A stretch of 29,060 nucleotides of DNA from Lenisia limosa. Its lineage: Eukaryota; Breviatea. How positions within the stretch are numbered: the first letter of the stretch is position 1; each line of letters opens with the position of its first letter. Location: assembly GCA_001655205.1 (NCBI GenBank), contig LPNZ01011417.1, forward strand, positions 1 through 29,060. Direction: 5' to 3'. Positions 19,376 to 29,060 of this stretch are shown piece by piece. Below the pieces are notes generated by a model. The model was not told where the DNA came from. It was given only the letters and a program-made list of their open reading frames with translations, and ran no database searches. The translations under genes and the position numbers were made by a program.

Positions 19376-22300
19376 TTATTTGGTCGCCGCCGTGAGGTCT
19401 GAAATTTGTCGCGCCATGCCAGCGCCATGCAACCACCCATGGAACTCTCGTTCCAACGCTCTGCGAAGATTGGCTTCAGCCTCACTGTCCAGCCCAGCCT
19501 CAAGAATGCAGCGCTGCGCCTCACGCGCGGCATTGGCGCGAGCCTCCAGAGCCTGAGCGTAGGCTGTCGGCACGGGGATGATGAGGCCGTCAGGAATCTC
19601 GCCGTTCTGGTCGTCCGTTGTGAGTGGCTTGTCATTGACAGGTTCGCTGCAGGACACAGGGACAACAAATCGGGTGAACTCTTCCGCCGGCACAATACGG
19701 ACCACTGCGGTGACCAGGTTGTTGGTGGGCGTACTGGGGGCATCTGCAGTGTCAGAATAGCAGATACTGATATTGCCAGAAAAAAATACCCAGTTCATCA
19801 AATGAAGCCAAAAATAGAAGAATAATATCCTACCTGGGTCAACAGGCTCGTTATCTTCAGTGGGGCCGGCAGTGGAGGGGGCGATAACGGGGGTGGCCCA
19901 GAAGTTATGTCGGGCATGGAGGAAGGCGTCAGAGAGGTGTGTAGCCANNNNNNNNNNNNNNNNNNNNNNNNNNNNNNNNNNNNNNNNNNNNNNNNNNNNN
20001 NNNNNGAAGAGGAGGTTACGAGTTCGGCCACTGGCGGGGAGTTACGAAGGAAATAATTGGGTTTGAATGTTATTAATCACATTAACAAACTAAAACACAT
20101 TAACAAACTAAAAGTGGAGAGAGAAAAACCTCACAAATGATAAAACAAGGAGAAGAAATAGAATAGAGAGTATGCGATGTTGTGATAGCAAAGATTCGTA
20201 GCGTTGGTGTCTCTTTCCCACAGTTATAAGAAGCATTGAATATTTAGGAAACATACCTGACAAGGGGAGGGGTGTTGACAAGGAGGTGGAAGGTACAGTC
20301 CGTACAATTTCTGGAAATAGTGATAGGAAAGATAACCCCCAAAAACCAAAAAAAATGGAAGATGAAAAAGATGACCATCTCAAAACGCAGTTCACAACCC
20401 ACGAAATTTGGCATGCATGGCAAGCTGCAATAATTTTGACACTATCACAGTTGTCTAAACGAAGAACCCTGCAACTTTAGGAAGGAAATTCTTTTAGCAT
20501 TACGTAATGGCGGGCAAATAAAGAATAACACACAAGGAATTCAGGACTTGATGAACTTCCATCACAAACCTTGAAGACGCTCCAACAACGATGGTGCATT
20601 TTTTAAGATTGGAAAGGAGAACATAGCTTGCTGAGGCCAAAATATAGATATAGGCACCCTGGTGATGGGGTAAGATTCAAAAGAAAGGTTACTGGCAAGA
20701 TTATTGATAGCTATAAATGTAGATAGCTGAAAATGACTGTGTGCAGTACATACCTTGGCAGTATAAACCTTGATCATGTCATTTGTCTTGACCTGATCAG
20801 GGCCAATGATGATAGTGTGTCGCACATTATTGAGCACAAACGGTCTAAGGGTATAAATGTAAGCCAGTTGAAGTCTAGTCATCAGAGCGTTAGGAATAGC
20901 AGACATTGGAATCCAAGTTCCTCTCATACTTTTTGACTTCGGTCTGGTCTTGGATGGAGACTTTGGCCATATCATTGGAGAGGTTCAGTGCTAGTACGTT
21001 AACCAAACTTATAATAATTGACCCTTCAAATTTTAATGATTTCAGTTGCCCCTTTACCGGAAGATTCAGGAGAGGTGGGGACGGAGGAAGACTTACGCCC
21101 GGGGTAGGCAATGGGATTGGTTTCCAGATGACCGGCAAACCATTCCTTGGGGGTAAGAACTGAGATCAAAGCATTATGAAAAAGATTACANNNNNNNNNN
21201 NNNNNNNNNNNNNNNNNNNNNNNNNNNNNNNNNNNNNNNNNNNNNNNNNNNNNNNNNNNNNNNNNNNNNNNNNNNNNNNNNNNNNNNNNNNNNNNNNNNN
21301 NACAAGTGCAGGGAGAGTAGCAACAGTTACATACCTCAATTTCTAAGATCGGTGCTGATGAGCGGCCACTGAAGGGATACACGAGGGATAATTTGCACTA
21401 GGAGGAGTGAAAATATAACTACTGTCACAAACAACAACAGCAATATTTATTGGGTTTTTTTTTGTAAACAAAGACACATACTATACAACATATTATCGCT
21501 CATAAGAAATCCTGCCCCAGTCCACACCTCCATTAAATGAGACGGTCCGGCGCCAATGACCCAGTCCAACTGGTCAAGTGCCTCGGGTGTGACCTGTGCG
21601 TTGTCGTCGTCTATAAAGTCACAAGCTATCGGTAATATTATACTGTTTTGCAACAAAACCATGTAAAAGGACCGAAATCCAGACTAAGAGTTTACTCTTT
21701 CAATTCCCGCTTTCACATGTTTCCGCAGAAAATATGTAACTTACAACACAATACAGAAAAACCCTACCTAGAAAAGCTTATAAATAAAAACAATTGACGG
21801 TATTTGTTATGATAGCCATACCCTGGAATGACAGGAGTCTGAGGAGGGCATTGATTCCGCCTTGTTGGAGCCATAATACACTGTCTTCGTCGTCACCTTT
21901 GACATGTTGTGGCGAGGACGGCCATNNNNNNNNNNNNNNNNNNNNNNNNNNNNNNNNNNNNNNNNNNNNNNNNNNNNNNNNNNNNNNNNNNNNNNNNNNN
22001 NNNNNNNNNNNNNNNNNNTGAGAGAAAAAGCACGATGAACATATTGTGCCTCCTACTCTTCATTTGGGGAAAGACGGGTTCGGGAAGCAGTGGCCATTCG
22101 CATGAAAGACTGGGCATACAAGTACACCAGGAAGTCTCCAAGGAACACTGGGGTAGTGTCGGGTGCTCTGGATGGTCAACATTTTCCTTACCCTCAACTG
22201 AAGAGCCAATCAATTCCCAAATACCGTGAACCAAGAGCTTTGGGCTGGCGATATGATGCGCTGAGAATCTGGAAGGTGTCGAATACCCTAGATGGAGGTG

Positions 22301-22832
22301 GTGAGATAAAAACTTTAAAAATTCATCTAAAAAAACGACAGTACGCACATAGGTTCAATAGTTGGCAATGGAGGCAACAGATAGAAAGAACTAACAATGA
22401 AGAATGTAGAAAACGGGCAGACCAGTCCACTGTCACCTAAGTCCCCTCCTCAATTCAAACATGACCCAAAATAATAGCAAGCCCTATCCGCCAACAAAAG
22501 AGCGTGACGCTGACTGAGGTTAAGAGTGGAGCTCGCTACTTCGAGCCATTCGCGAGGACTAGGAGGGGGAATCAGAACAGAGAAAAAAGGAGCAATTTCA
22601 AAGAAATCCATCAGATTAATGCCTATTTAAATGATAAAGAGCCCACATACTCGACCCTTGACTGAGGAGAAAAGTTTCGGCATAGTTTGCCACCTAAAAT
22701 GAGCAGCTCTTCAACCGACAGACGCCCAAGTGATGAAGGTGGTAATCCTAGGGAGTTTGCAGAGCTCAGAGAGGGAGATAAGGGAACAATTCCAAAATCA
22801 AACACCTCGTTACGAGGCCAAACTGTTGGCAT
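19376..22832 (-). CDS. TBCCD1: TBCC domain-containing protein 1 (TBCCD1)
   Basis: The orthologue assignment rests on colinear similarity along the whole length. The N-terminus starts MPTVWPRNEVFDFGIVPL, then SPHPREWLEVASSTLNLS (matching the YPRLYWSTW region) and FLGDFLVYLYAQSF. A middle part (21625-21528, 21397-21335, 21160-21058) includes TPEALDQLDWVIGAGPSHLM and KEWFAGHLETNPIAYPG. The TBCC beta-helix comes from exons 20990-20930, 20874-20754, 20658-20570, 20474-20403 and 20310-20257 (KGAYIYILASASYVLL, NLKKCTIVVGAS, CDSVKIIAACHACQIS). The C-terminus 19947-19834 and 19743-19376 has IPDGLIIPVPTAYAQALEAR and EREFHGWLHGAGMARQISDL before TAA. TBCCD1 acts at centrosomes and basal bodies (centriole positioning, Golgi organisation). 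The GTPase-activating arginine of TBCC/RP2 proteins is not evident. Gaps at 19948-20005, 21191-21301 and 21926-22018 remove some exons. Confidence 0.88.
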
Positions 22833-23164
22833 TCTTTTTTCCAGTCAAATTAACAATACTAACTTCAATCTATGCTCCAAAAACCTGCCAAAAAACCGAA
22901 GTTGTCCTTCTTTATATTTACCGCCGCCGCACAACATCAGTTGAAAATTGTGCTTTCTCGAAATGCAATTTGAATGCAATAATGATAGGTAAATAGGTAA
23001 ATAGGTACATTAAGTCTTTTTAATTGCTAATTGCTCGGCATAGTTACTTAAATTGTCTTACATTCAGAGAAACAAAGAAATTGTTACTCCCTAAGCCCTT
23101 CTAGTGCTGCACACCCTTATTATTTTGCTAATAAAGAATAATATAGTTTAGTAAAGTGGTATAA
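22833..23164. promoter_or_regulatory. Divergent intergenic region (TBCCD1 / helical-repeat gene)
   Basis: These 332 bp separate two head-to-head start codons. The only structure seen is a triplet of AGGTAAAT-type units (about 22987-23006). No clear TATA box or other motif was found. Confidence 0.4.
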
Positions 23165-26100
23165 ATGTCAGGCGGAGGCCTCCCCCCACCTTCCCCGAAT
23201 ATCGGTTCACCTTCCACTGACCAGTCTGTTCATAATGCCAAGGCAAAACCTATCGATTTCAGTACAATGTAAGGTGTTGGTAATTTTGGAGATTATTCAG
23301 CAAGAACATCTTTTTAATCCCACTCTCCTGACCTTCTGTCAGCTTCTCCACCATCAACGGGCTTGCCTTTATCAGCTCGACTTTCTACGCGTACATGCAG
23401 GATAATGGCCTTTCTTTTGTCCAGACTGAAGCCCCATTCCCCGCTATTCATGGTGTGTTCCTGTCCTGAATGACGAAGATTGTCCCTATTCATTTGTGTA
23501 GACTTCTCTTCGTTCACGGACTCTGACAAAGACATGGTGATTCAGAAGTTTCTTGACAACCCTTCCGTGATCTTCGATAGACTTCTTCTCCTGCATTCTG
23601 AGTAAGTTTAGCTTATGTTGCTCGTTATTGATGAGAAGATTGATCCAACAGAGTCGATTTGAGGGAGGGGTTCCATTATTTCATTTTTTTTATTGTTTTT
23701 TTGTTTGGAGTTTCAGATTATTTTGTTTGTGATTATTACCTTTACGCCAATATTCTTCATTGAAATTCCCTTCGTTTTACTCCCCCCCGCCTAAGTGATG
23801 GGATGCGGTGCTTCAGGAGCAAATGGCCTGGGCTTTGTTNNNNNNNNNNNNNNNNNNNNNNNNNNNNNNNNNNNNNNNNNNNNNNNNNNNNNNNNNNNNN
23901 NNNNNNNNNNNNNNNNNNNNCTGCCTACTGTTTGGGTGTCGTAGCTGCTGCACTGCATGATCATGGGTATGTTCGGGCGTTGGGTTTTTGGTCATTATTA
24001 TTTGTTGTTGTAACTGTTTCAGTCATTATCGTTTGTGGCTAAGAAGCATGCTCCAGAAGCACCTTCCTGGCTGCAGTGAAAGCCCGCCGTCAACACCGCC
24101 ATCTTTAGTGACCCAATTGTCAGAACCCCTCTTCAAAAGCCAAGGTCAAGCGTTTGCTGCTGGGGTTCTGTTAGTTGATTCAAAGTATCGTCTTTTATTG
24201 CAATGCAAGCAAAGTGGCAAAATGTGACATCTCTTTAGGCCCAAACCGCGACCCGTGTCTCCCGTCCCGGGCCACGTTGTGCCAACATCTCCACAAGCCC
24301 AATTCCTCGTCCACTCATACTCAACTGTGGGACTGTCATGGATATTTGATGATTTCGTTACCTATCTTACACTTTAGTACGTCAGTGTTATTACTTCACG
24401 AGCAGACTTTGTTAAGCAAGTTGGTGGAGGTTATAAGAAGATCCAAGGATCATGTGATGCTCTTACAGTAACAGAAAATGATTACATTAGGTTTGTTCCT
24501 CCCTTGATATCCTCAAACGCACACTGCACACTACGCCATCTGTCGACAGTCCCCTACTTCCTGCAATTGCGTTGAGCCTGGAAGCCTTGACGCTCACAAC
24601 ACGGTATGCATTTTCATTGCACTTGGAATTCACAGGTGTAATTTTTTTATATGGATTATGACAGATATATTTTGTCTTCTATTCAAATAATTACTTATAT
24701 ATGTATCATATTATACTTATTACAGTACCTTGTAATGAATGACCTTTAGAACTGGTATTCAGGCAAACCCTGAAGTTTTGAAGCAAGCTCTTTTCCCAAC
24801 TGAGAAAGTAAGCATTTGTTCTTCACATTGTTTTTAAGGTTTCATAGCAATATTTACTCAGTAATGGGCTTGTGCAATTAATTGTTTCAGAAAATTAATT
24901 GACAAAGTTAAAGGTTAAAATGTCTGAAAAGTGGTTCTCGTTGCACTACGTCCCACTTCAAATTTTGAAATTATTTTTCAATTAATTGCACGGAGCCCTA
25001 CTAAGTTATATGAAGTCTGTCTTTTCTGGGAAGGAAAGATATCCTCAACAAGCACAGTCTAACTTGAACTAGGATGACCCTTCTGTCACAGTGACATTGA
25101 GAGCCACATTTGCGGTTGTTAGAGGGTCTGCAGACAAAGTTAGGAGTGAGTGGGCTAGTGGTATCTTAATTGTCTTCGAAAGGGACTTATTTAAAGTTGA
25201 CAGTTTAGGCAACCGAGCAGTTCAGATTGTCGCTGGGTAAGGGGGATTAGAGGGCTTCTTTGTTCTTAGAAGCCTAATGTCTCTCCTTTAGTATTCTCAA
25301 AATGGTCCCCGACAACATCAAGCTGTTTATTGCGGAATGCCGTTCTCTGGCAATCGGCCTGAACAGTGCGTCGTCTGACAGTCTTCCGAGACATGTAGCT
25401 AACAAGCCACAAACTTTCCTTATACGGTTTGTTTGGGTTCTCACTTTCCACGATACGATCAGTTTCCTCACATGTCCTCAAAAATATTATCTTTATCTGT
25501 TTCAATTACAGCATTTTAAATTCAAATGTCCGCCTTGAAGCAATTGTTGTTGTAAAATTGAAAAGTCTGGGCGTTGTTTAAATTTTCCTTCGTACAATCA
25601 TTATTTTGGGTTTGTTTTTTGAATTCACAAATTTCCATTCACCCCACTCCCAGGCTCTTAGCTGCGAACTTGACAGTACTGCTGAAATTGTTAACACAGC
25701 ACTTCAAACACCCCAGTTTGGTCTCAGCAAACATTCTGACATGGCTGGAGGCAGACTTCAAGCAGACAAGCTCAGAGGTCGACCACACCGGGCTCGACTT
25801 GGCAGTGCTTCAAGGCCCTGCTGGTGGGTCTTGTTCCTGGGGGATAAGACCATTGGCTTCGGCCAGATACAACCTTGTTAAATTTCTCATTTCTACATAG
25901 TGTCATATGGTATAATAATACTAGAACATGTTGATATCAATATGACAATTGTGAACTAATCTTACTTGGGGAAAGAATGCAAATCTTAGCTGTGTGATAC
26001 GTTTTTTTATACCATGTGTGTATTTGTTTGTTGGAGTGATTCTCCAGGATCGCAACTTCGTTCGGCCTTCAACCAGCTGTTTACTTTTTGCTCTTCCGAT

Positions 26101-26764
26101 GCTAAGCTGAAAGCCCCAGGTTCGTACGAGTGATTTGATTAGTATCCTACATGACCCTTTATCATCGTCATCTTATTGAGCAGCAGCCAAGACAGTGAAG
26201 ATATCCCCACGACTCACTCCCCCTCAGGCATTCAGTTTGTTACAAGCATTGTGCCACATAAAAGAATGCAGTAGCAATATTCACTTATTATGCTCAGGAT
26301 CAAAAAGGCCAGAGAGTGACGTAGCTGGTGGGACTGAAAGTTCGGAATCCGAGGTCAGTCAGGATTTGAAGCACTGATATTTCCTTGTCAACAGTCTCTT
26401 GTTGAAGCATAACGGATCAGGCAGAAGACGCGGCGCGTGAGATGTTGGCGTCAGCTGGAGGGCCTGCTCTTGGCCATGGCAACGGCAATGACGTCTTTAA
26501 TGTAGGCTACTGTGACATTGATTATTTATATTTCGCTGAGTACTCTTTTTGTTCTTTACAACCAGGCGCAACTGAAGAATGCCAATACCACAGCGTCTGA
26601 ATTTGACCAGCAGGTCATTCTCAACCAAAAAAGTGGGTGGGGTGCAATTAAATATGTGTCTTTACCACATTTTATTTCGTTATAATTTAGGAACATCTGT
26701 GTTCCTGGGCCTGGACTTTGAGAAAATTGCTCTCAGTAAATTTTGCTGCCACAATTCAACGTGA
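23165..26764 (+). CDS. Helical-repeat (ARM/HEAT-like) protein, family not identified
   Basis: The start is at ATG 23165 (MSGGGLPPPSPNIGSPSTDQ); exons 23165-23268, 23343-23452 and 23502-23601 are followed by the gap 23840-23920. Phase-consistent exons then run to TGA 26762-26764. The N-terminus is Pro/Ser-rich. The middle has a proline-rich linker (KPRPKPRPVSPVPG) and then paired helices: SSLDILKRTLHTTPSVDSP, AIALSLEALTLTTRTGIQ, NRAVQIVAGILKMVPDNIKL, TANLTVLLKLLTQHFKHPSL, ANILTWLEADFKQTSSEVDH. A Ser/Glu-rich stretch (GGTESSESEAEDAAREML) precedes the C-terminus. Helix pairs with Leu/Ala spacing suggest an alpha-solenoid scaffold. One intron (24468-24490) is only 23 nt. Alternative ends exist at 26377 and 26412. 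An intron (26761-26816) could also join it to the channel gene. Confidence 0.6.
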
Positions 26765-26766
26765 GG

Positions 26767-29060
26767 ATGACAGTCCCCTTTCATTTTATTTTTACTCTGG
26801 GGTTGTTACCTGTTAGGTCCGCAGAAGATGCCCGACTGTCTCTTGCTGCGAGAATGCTTGATGATGCTTATAACGGCAGACCACTGGTATATCGACGAAG
26901 AGGAAGAGTGAGAGATTTTCCATCTGATTATCTGACGTTTTAGACTGTTAACAAGGCATATGAGTTCCTTGTACATCCCGTCTTTCGCGTGAGTTGTCAA
27001 CGTGCTTAGTTCCGATATTTACTCCTCTTTTGTCGCATTTCTCACCCCTTAGTACCTGAACTACTTTGCCGTCATTCTCCTCTGTGCCCTTGCCTTATGG
27101 GAGCAGCCTTCGGGCTTCAGGCCTGATTTTGCCCCTCAAACCCAGACTGAACAAACGGTACAATTTCATATTTGCTGTGTTTTGATGACCAAATCCAGGC
27201 CACTCGACTGTGTGAAATTTTTGCTGTGAGTCTCTTCTCGTTAGACTACCTTCTCAAATTACTTGTCAAGGTGAGAGTCATGTTGCCAAGTCGATGTGAC
27301 ATTTTTAGGGACGAAGATGGGCAAAGCGATACCCTGCATTGAGCTACGCTCTTTTGATTTCGGTGAGGCCTGTTCAATTTGTGACGAGGGTTTCCAATAA
27401 GCTGACAATTTAGTTGTTCATTCTTGACCTTTTCCTTATGACTGCGTTTGGTATCAAGTTTCATTTTTCGCGTGTTCTGAGACCAATAACCTTCATCTTT
27501 CTTGTGAGTCAATCTGATTGATATTCTTCATTAGATATAATTTGCGCCATTCAGATGTTTCCTTTGTTTTTGTGATATTAATTGAATAGCATCGACGTTC
27601 ACGTCTAATGCTAAAAACGATTATCAAGACACTTCCTGGTGTGGCGGACTTTGGACTCATGCTGGCTACTATCATTGTGATCTACTCCGTCATTGGCATG
27701 CAGGTTGGAGCACAAGAGTTGGACTGCAGCGTTAACTACCTAGTTCTTTAGCGGGCTTTATGATGACAATGACGGTTCGTTCGACACATTTGAGGAAGCT
27801 GCCCTCTCGCTCTTTGTTCTGACTACAACTGGTGGGATGCTTTTTGAAGAACGGCTCAAATTTGATGCAAATTTCAGCCACAAAAGGACTGAACTAAGTT
27901 GCCTTTTTCAATTCTGACTTCCCCCAGAAAACTACCCTGATGTTATGTACCCGGCTTACCTCAACAACAAATGGTCTTTGGTGTATTTTGTGTCCTTCAT
28001 AATCGTGGCCGTTTTTGTGGTTGTTAATCTGCTCACTGCGGTCATCTACGAGGCTTATGCGAGTGAATACAGAATCCAGGTTCGAAGGGTGTTAGTGTCA
28101 CCTTTGTCACTTTGAAAAATTTATCGTTTTGACCCTTTTTAGATTGTTTCCAATCGCATTAAGGAGAGAAAAGCCCTACTCCACGTATTCCAGCTTTTGG
28201 ACTGGGATAGAACAGGGCATATTTCGTTTGAAACATGGAGGAAGGTTTGTCACCGGATAGCGGAATCTTATGGGAGCAATCTGCTCCTCATTCCTTCTTA
28301 GTTGAGGACAGTCGCTTTTCAAAGTTATTCAGACAGGGTCATATTACCGGTTACATTTAACATTTTCCACTGTTTAACTCAAAAATCGTATCTCTCATGT
28401 AAAAATTCCAACTCCTCACCCCCTCAGTTTTTGGACCATCGATATGGCAAAGTTTCCGTAGCAAAGTCCCGGATCCTCTTTGACTCTCTGGACGAGGTGG
28501 GAGCGAGACATATCATATATAGAGGGGAGGTTGTATTTGTGGGTGAGACCTAGCTCATTTATATGATATATGATATCATATATCATATGATATATCATAT
28601 CATATATAGAGGGGAGGTTGTATTTGGGGGTGAGACCTAGCTCATTTTATTTTAGGACAAAAGCGGTACGGTTGATGCTCTTGAGTTCCTTGCACTCCTC
28701 GACATTTTACACCTCAAAGTGGGCTTTCTTTCTGGAGTGGAAGGGTAAAACTTATGTTCAGCCTCTAACTTTGACCACATAATAATAAAGTGAATATCTG
28801 CCGTTACCATTCCAAGCTTTTCACCGAACCTTATTTAATAGTTCACACGTGCTGTTGTGACACCAACCTCCCGGCCAGGGTGGATACGCAGTCTCATCTT
28901 CAAATGCATACCCCGAAGGAAGCTGCAGCAGTTCGTTTTGAGCCAGTAAGTGGCGAGCATTTCGCTTGAAGAGCCGTTTCGCTGACCCATTTAGAACATT
29001 CACCTCCATTGTGATGGGACTTATAGTGCTCAATATTGTTGTGCTGGCTTTCTCAAGTAA
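26767..29060 (+). CDS. Two-pore channel (TPC1-like) with EF-hands, 3' truncated
   Basis: The N-terminal linker AARMLDDAYNGRPLVYRRRG leads to domain I. S1 is YLNYFAVILLCALALWEQP and S2 EIFAVSLFSLDYLLKLLVKG, then S3. S4 carries spaced basics (FSRVLRPITFIFLHRRSRL), followed by S5 (GLMLATIIVIYSVIGMQ). The pore helix and filter are FVLTTTENYPDVMYPAYL, and S6 is VAVFVVVNLLTAVIYEAY. Two EF-hands follow: DWDRTGHISFET (position 12 not acidic) and DEDKSGTVDALE (canonical). Domain II starts with S1 (FTSIVMGLIVLNIVVLAFS) and is cut by the window end. The order is that of plant TPC1: 6TM, EF-hands, 6TM. These channels sit in vacuolar or endolysosomal membranes. Clear exons include 26817-26907, 26944-26988, 27053-27157 and 27199-27270. 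ATG 26767 is a guess; an in-phase joint to the upstream gene is possible. Confidence 0.85.
28509..28647. repeat. Intronic 52-bp direct repeats flanking an AT-rich palindrome
   Basis: Within the intron that splits the second EF-hand of the channel gene, 28509-28560 recurs at 28596-28647 with one mismatch (TTTGTGGG against TTTGGGGG). Between the copies, 28561-28588 is a perfect 28-bp palindrome centred on GATATC. The period is 87 bp. The repeat unit begins with CATATCATATATAGAGGGGA. Confidence 0.85.

Noticed and set aside
19406-19825. Plus-strand 139-aa frame
   Set aside because: It is antisense to the last, strongly conserved TBCCD1 exon.
22090-22440. Plus-strand 116-aa frame (MAIRMKDWAYKYTRKSPRN...)
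   Set aside because: The minus strand here carries TBCCD1 segments (FLGDFLVYLYAQSF) colinear with the rest of that gene, so the plus frame is antisense.
1-29060. tRNA, rRNA, CRISPR array or bacterial-type operon
   Set aside because: No cloverleaf or rRNA-like sequence and no spaced repeats were recognised by eye. Dense GT-AG introns show nuclear eukaryotic DNA. A structured RNA gene could still be missed without a covariance search.

Overview
The window is nuclear DNA from a unicellular eukaryote. Protein-coding genes lie on both strands, and almost all are broken by short GT-AG introns. I followed roughly 100 of them by matching splice sites and reading phase; several are only 23-38 nt long, often ending in TTTAG. 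TAA, TAG and TGA all act as stops, so the code looks standard. Two genes belong to basal-body or flagellar families (a TBCCD1 orthologue and a coiled-coil protein), so a flagellated heterotrophic protist is likely. I cannot name the lineage. All functions come from reading the translations; no database search was run. The sequence is a draft with 15 N-gaps.

Layout. 1-137 (+): 3' end of a FIS1-like mitochondrial/peroxisomal fission adaptor. 536-2671 (-): an eleven-exon nuclear gene with a disordered acidic/Pro-Ser N-terminus, an HMG box and a YABBY-like HMG domain. 2826-3794 (-): an unrecognised acidic protein. 4900-9062 (+): a large RING finger - pseudokinase - helical-repeat protein. 9058-10980: a disturbed stretch in which every 10-N gap touches a near-identical duplication, including a frameshifted copy of exons from the gene upstream. 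11387-11719 (-): a tiny gene whose first exon is only the ATG. 12208-14532 (-): a charged coiled-coil, cytoskeletal-type protein. 14889-19193 (+): a two-TM receptor cyclase of about 28 exons with a Cache-like ectodomain. 19376-22832 (-): TBCCD1. 23165-26764 (+): a helical-repeat protein I could not assign. 26767-29060 (+): a two-pore channel with EF-hands, cut by the window end.

How they might relate. The genes are not an operon-like set. Two divergent pairs share short intergenic regions: coiled-coil/cyclase (356 bp) and TBCCD1/helical-repeat (332 bp). Cyclase and TBCCD1 are convergent. The helical-repeat gene and the channel gene almost touch, and a canonical intron could join them. Sensory or signalling proteins (receptor cyclase, Ca2+-regulated channel, RING-pseudokinase) lie beside basal-body/cytoskeletal genes, which suits a motile flagellate, but co-function is only inference.
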